NCBI RefSeq assembly: GCF_014640155.1
Contig: NZ_BMGK01000005.1
Coordinates: forward strand, 62,001 to 126,000
Source: Planktosalinus lacus
GTDB taxonomy: Bacteria; Bacteroidota; Bacteroidia; Flavobacteriales; Flavobacteriaceae
Length of the DNA: 64,000 nucleotides
Direction: 5' to 3'
Below the pieces are notes generated by a model, which was given only the letters and a program-made list of their open reading frames with translations, was not told where the DNA came from and searched no databases. A program made the position numbers and the translations under genes. Shown here piece by piece: positions 62,561-64,000 of the stretch; the stretch's first letter is position 1; each line of letters opens with the position of its first letter.

Positions 62561-62749
62561 ATGAATAAAAAAACAAACAAGAATACAATATTAGGTTGGG
62601 CTACATTGATTATGGTTATTATGGGGCTATTATTGATTGCCTTGGGAGCGTTCAGATATAATGACGTCGCAGGCTGGGGCTTTGGTGCTACAGGTCTGGG
62701 TTTTTTATCCATTGCCTGGGTCTTCAATGAGTTGAAAGGGCGCGTTTAA
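62561..62749 (+). CDS. Small membrane protein, CAL67264 family
   Basis: 62 residues, two hydrophobic helices (about 9-29 and 37-55) with conserved NTILGWATLIMVIMGLLLI, RYNDVAGWGFGA and WVFNELKGRV. This matches a small membrane protein family of Bacteroidota found next to ettA, as here (65 bp upstream). No function is known. Conserved Gly pairs suggest helix packing. Confidence 0.75.
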   Translation: MNKKTNKNTILGWATLIMVIMGLLLIALGAFRYNDVAGWGFGATGLGFLSIAWVFNELKGRV

Positions 62750-62814
62750 TTAAAGCCTGAAGAATATTTTATTAAACTTCACCATCAACATTCACTACTT
62801 AAAACAAAAACAAT

Positions 62815-64000
62815 ATGTCTGACGATAAAAAAGTAATTTTTTCAATGTCGGGGGTTTCTAAAACCTATCCCGGCGCACAATCTCCCGTTTTAAAGAAAAT
62901 ATACCTGAGCTTTTTCTACGGTGCCAAGATTGGAATACTGGGACTGAACGGTTCAGGAAAATCATCCTTGTTAAAAATCATTGCGGGTGTCGATAAAAAC
63001 TATCAGGGTGATGTTGTATTCTCTCCCGGATATTCTGTGGGTTATTTAGAACAAGAACCACAGCTTGATGAAGAAAAAACTGTACTGGAAGTTGTAAAAG
63101 AAGGGGTAGCCGAAACTGTTGCCATCCTTGACGAATACCACAAAATTAATGATATGTTTGGATTGGAAGAGGTTTATTCAGATCCTGATAAAATGGAAAA
63201 ACTGATGAACCGTCAATCAGAGCTGCAAGACAAAATTGATGCATCAAATGCATGGGAACTAGATACCAAACTTGAAATTGCCATGGATGCATTGCGCACT
63301 CCAGAAGGCGATCAGAAAATAGGTGTATTATCAGGAGGTGAACGTCGCCGTGTAGCTTTGTGCCGTCTTTTATTAAAAGAACCGGATGTGCTTTTACTCG
63401 ATGAACCCACAAACCACCTTGATGCCGAGAGTGTTCACTGGCTGGAACACCATCTCGCTCAATATAAGGGTACTGTAATCGCTGTAACCCACGACCGTTA
63501 TTTTTTAGATAATGTTGCCGGCTGGATTCTCGAGCTCGATAGAGGTGAAGGAATTCCCTGGAAAGGTAATTACTCTTCGTGGTTAGACCAAAAAGCCAAA
63601 CGACTTGCTCAGGAAAGTAAAACTGCTTCAAAACGTCAAAAGACCTTGGAACGTGAGCTAGAATGGGTGCGAATGGCGCCCAAAGGAAGGCAATCAAAGC
63701 AAAAAGCACGTTTGCAAAACTATGACAAACTATTGAGCCAGGACCAAAAGCAACTGGATGAAAAGCTGGAGATTTATATTCCCAATGGTCCGCGTTTAGG
63801 TACCAATGTGATTGAAGCGGTTAATGTAAGCAAAGCCTATGGTGATAAATTATTGTATGACAATCTTAACTTTAATTTGCCACAAGCAGGAATTGTTGGG
63901 GTTATCGGTCCTAATGGAGCCGGAAAAACAACCATATTCAGAATGATAATGGGAGAAGAACAGCCCGATAAAGGTGAGTTTAAAGCGGGTGAAACAGTTA
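62815..64000 (+). CDS. ettA: Energy-dependent translational throttle protein EttA (3' end cut by window)
   Basis: 395 residues are visible, of an expected 550-560. First ABC domain: Walker [11 protein letters not shown], signature [12 protein letters not shown], Walker [12 protein letters not shown]; then the ABC-F linker with the EttA arm ([35 protein letters not shown]), and the start of the second ABC domain ([11 protein letters not shown]). EttA gates the ribosome's 70S complex according to ADP/ATP. The PtIM linker length and the [10 protein letters not shown] element are typical of EttA rather than Uup. ATG 62815 is preceded by an A-rich leader. Confidence 0.93.
   Translation, partial: MSDDKKVIFSMSGVSKTYPGAQSPVLKKIYLSFFYGAKIGILGLNGSGKSSLLKIIAGVDKNYQGDVVFSPGYSVGYLEQEPQLDEEKTVLEVVKEGVAETVAILDEYHKINDMFGLEEVYSDPDKMEKLMNRQSELQDKIDASNAWELDTKLEIAMDALRTPEGDQKIGVLSGGERRRVALCRLLLKEPDVLLLDEPTNHLDAESVHWLEHHLAQYKGTVIAVTHDRYFLDNVAGWILELDRGEGIPWKGNYSSWLDQKAKRLAQESKTASKRQKTLERELEWVRMAPKGRQSKQKARLQNYDKLLSQDQKQLDEKLEIYIPNGPRLGTNVIEAVNVSKAYGDKLLYDNLNFNLPQAGIVGVIGPNGAGKTTIFRMIMGEEQPDKGEFKAGETV

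Noticed and set aside
63146-63709. 187-codon open frame on the minus strand
   Set aside because: It is fully antisense to ettA, whose ABC motifs are intact on the plus strand; the translated peptide has no recognisable domain.

Overview
The window is chromosomal DNA of a member of the Flavobacteriia (Bacteroidota), most likely family Flavobacteriaceae. Three things support this. The DNA is AT-rich and nearly all recognisable promoters carry the Bacteroidota -7 element TAnnTTTG. Lineage-specific families are present: PorD, a T9SS type-B cargo protein, the Bacteroidota omega-like RpoZ, DUF5606, a CAL67264-type small membrane protein and a split UshA-type 5'-nucleotidase. There is also a compact zeaxanthin-type carotenoid operon led by a MerR/B12-domain regulator. 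No prophage, insertion sequence, CRISPR array or rRNA operon was found. Genes are dense and mostly intact.

Layout. 1-14000: a truncated membrane protein, ACP phosphodiesterase, glmM, a lipid A-type acyltransferase, rhomboid and SIMPL proteins, a TlpA-like thioredoxin, MscS, Dps, uvrB, a large T9SS type-B secreted protein, an M28 peptidase and a small lipoprotein with a duplicated HGQPGHRCDIPVGAPL motif. 14140-18590 (all minus): merR-crtI-crtB-crtZ-crtY, a self-contained route from phytoene formation to zeaxanthin. 18684-18923: tRNA-Leu(GAG) and tRNA-Lys(UUU). 19065-25108: aroK, a PyrR-like PRTase, a methyltransferase, a pRiA4b ORF-3 domain protein, ctaA, cca, tsaC and a Kdo-kinase-like protein. 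25118-30157: glycosyltransferases, a very AT-rich Stealth-type sugar-phosphotransferase and a sulfotransferase, interleaved with dapD and ruvX. This is the most accessory-looking part. 30217-47527: def, DUF5606, mazG, ligA, the split nucleotidase, dapA, bamD, rpoZ, coaBC, porD, recN, fabI, a glycosyltransferase, coaE and a two-component system. 47560-52674: miaA, a voltage-gated K+ channel, an exonuclease/GIY-YIG fusion, yggS and DUF1015. 52689-60171: a PAS histidine kinase and a REC-cNMP-HTH_Crp response regulator, divergent from YceI, an outer-membrane barrel, a second YceI and a CcoI-type Cu P-ATPase. 60179-64000: a VOC protein, an acyl-CoA carboxylase beta subunit, a CAL67264-type protein and ettA (truncated by the window end).

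The two most interesting regulatory units are these. (i) The carotenoid operon: the crtI promoter and the upstream region of its regulator share a 28-bp element with two 7-bp repeats exactly 21 bp apart, and the regulator keeps the lower cobalamin-ligand His but has Arg at the position of the light-released upper His of CarH. (ii) The redox-looking module around 55000: an FNR-type palindrome TGATAATTATCA lies about 41 bp upstream of the predicted start of the YceI-barrel transcript, divergent from a kinase plus a response regulator whose output domain is Crp/Fnr-like. A third observation is genome-wide in flavour: five genes have TAnnTTTG (or a one-base variant) placed exactly four bases before ATG, suggesting a leaderless-mRNA class.
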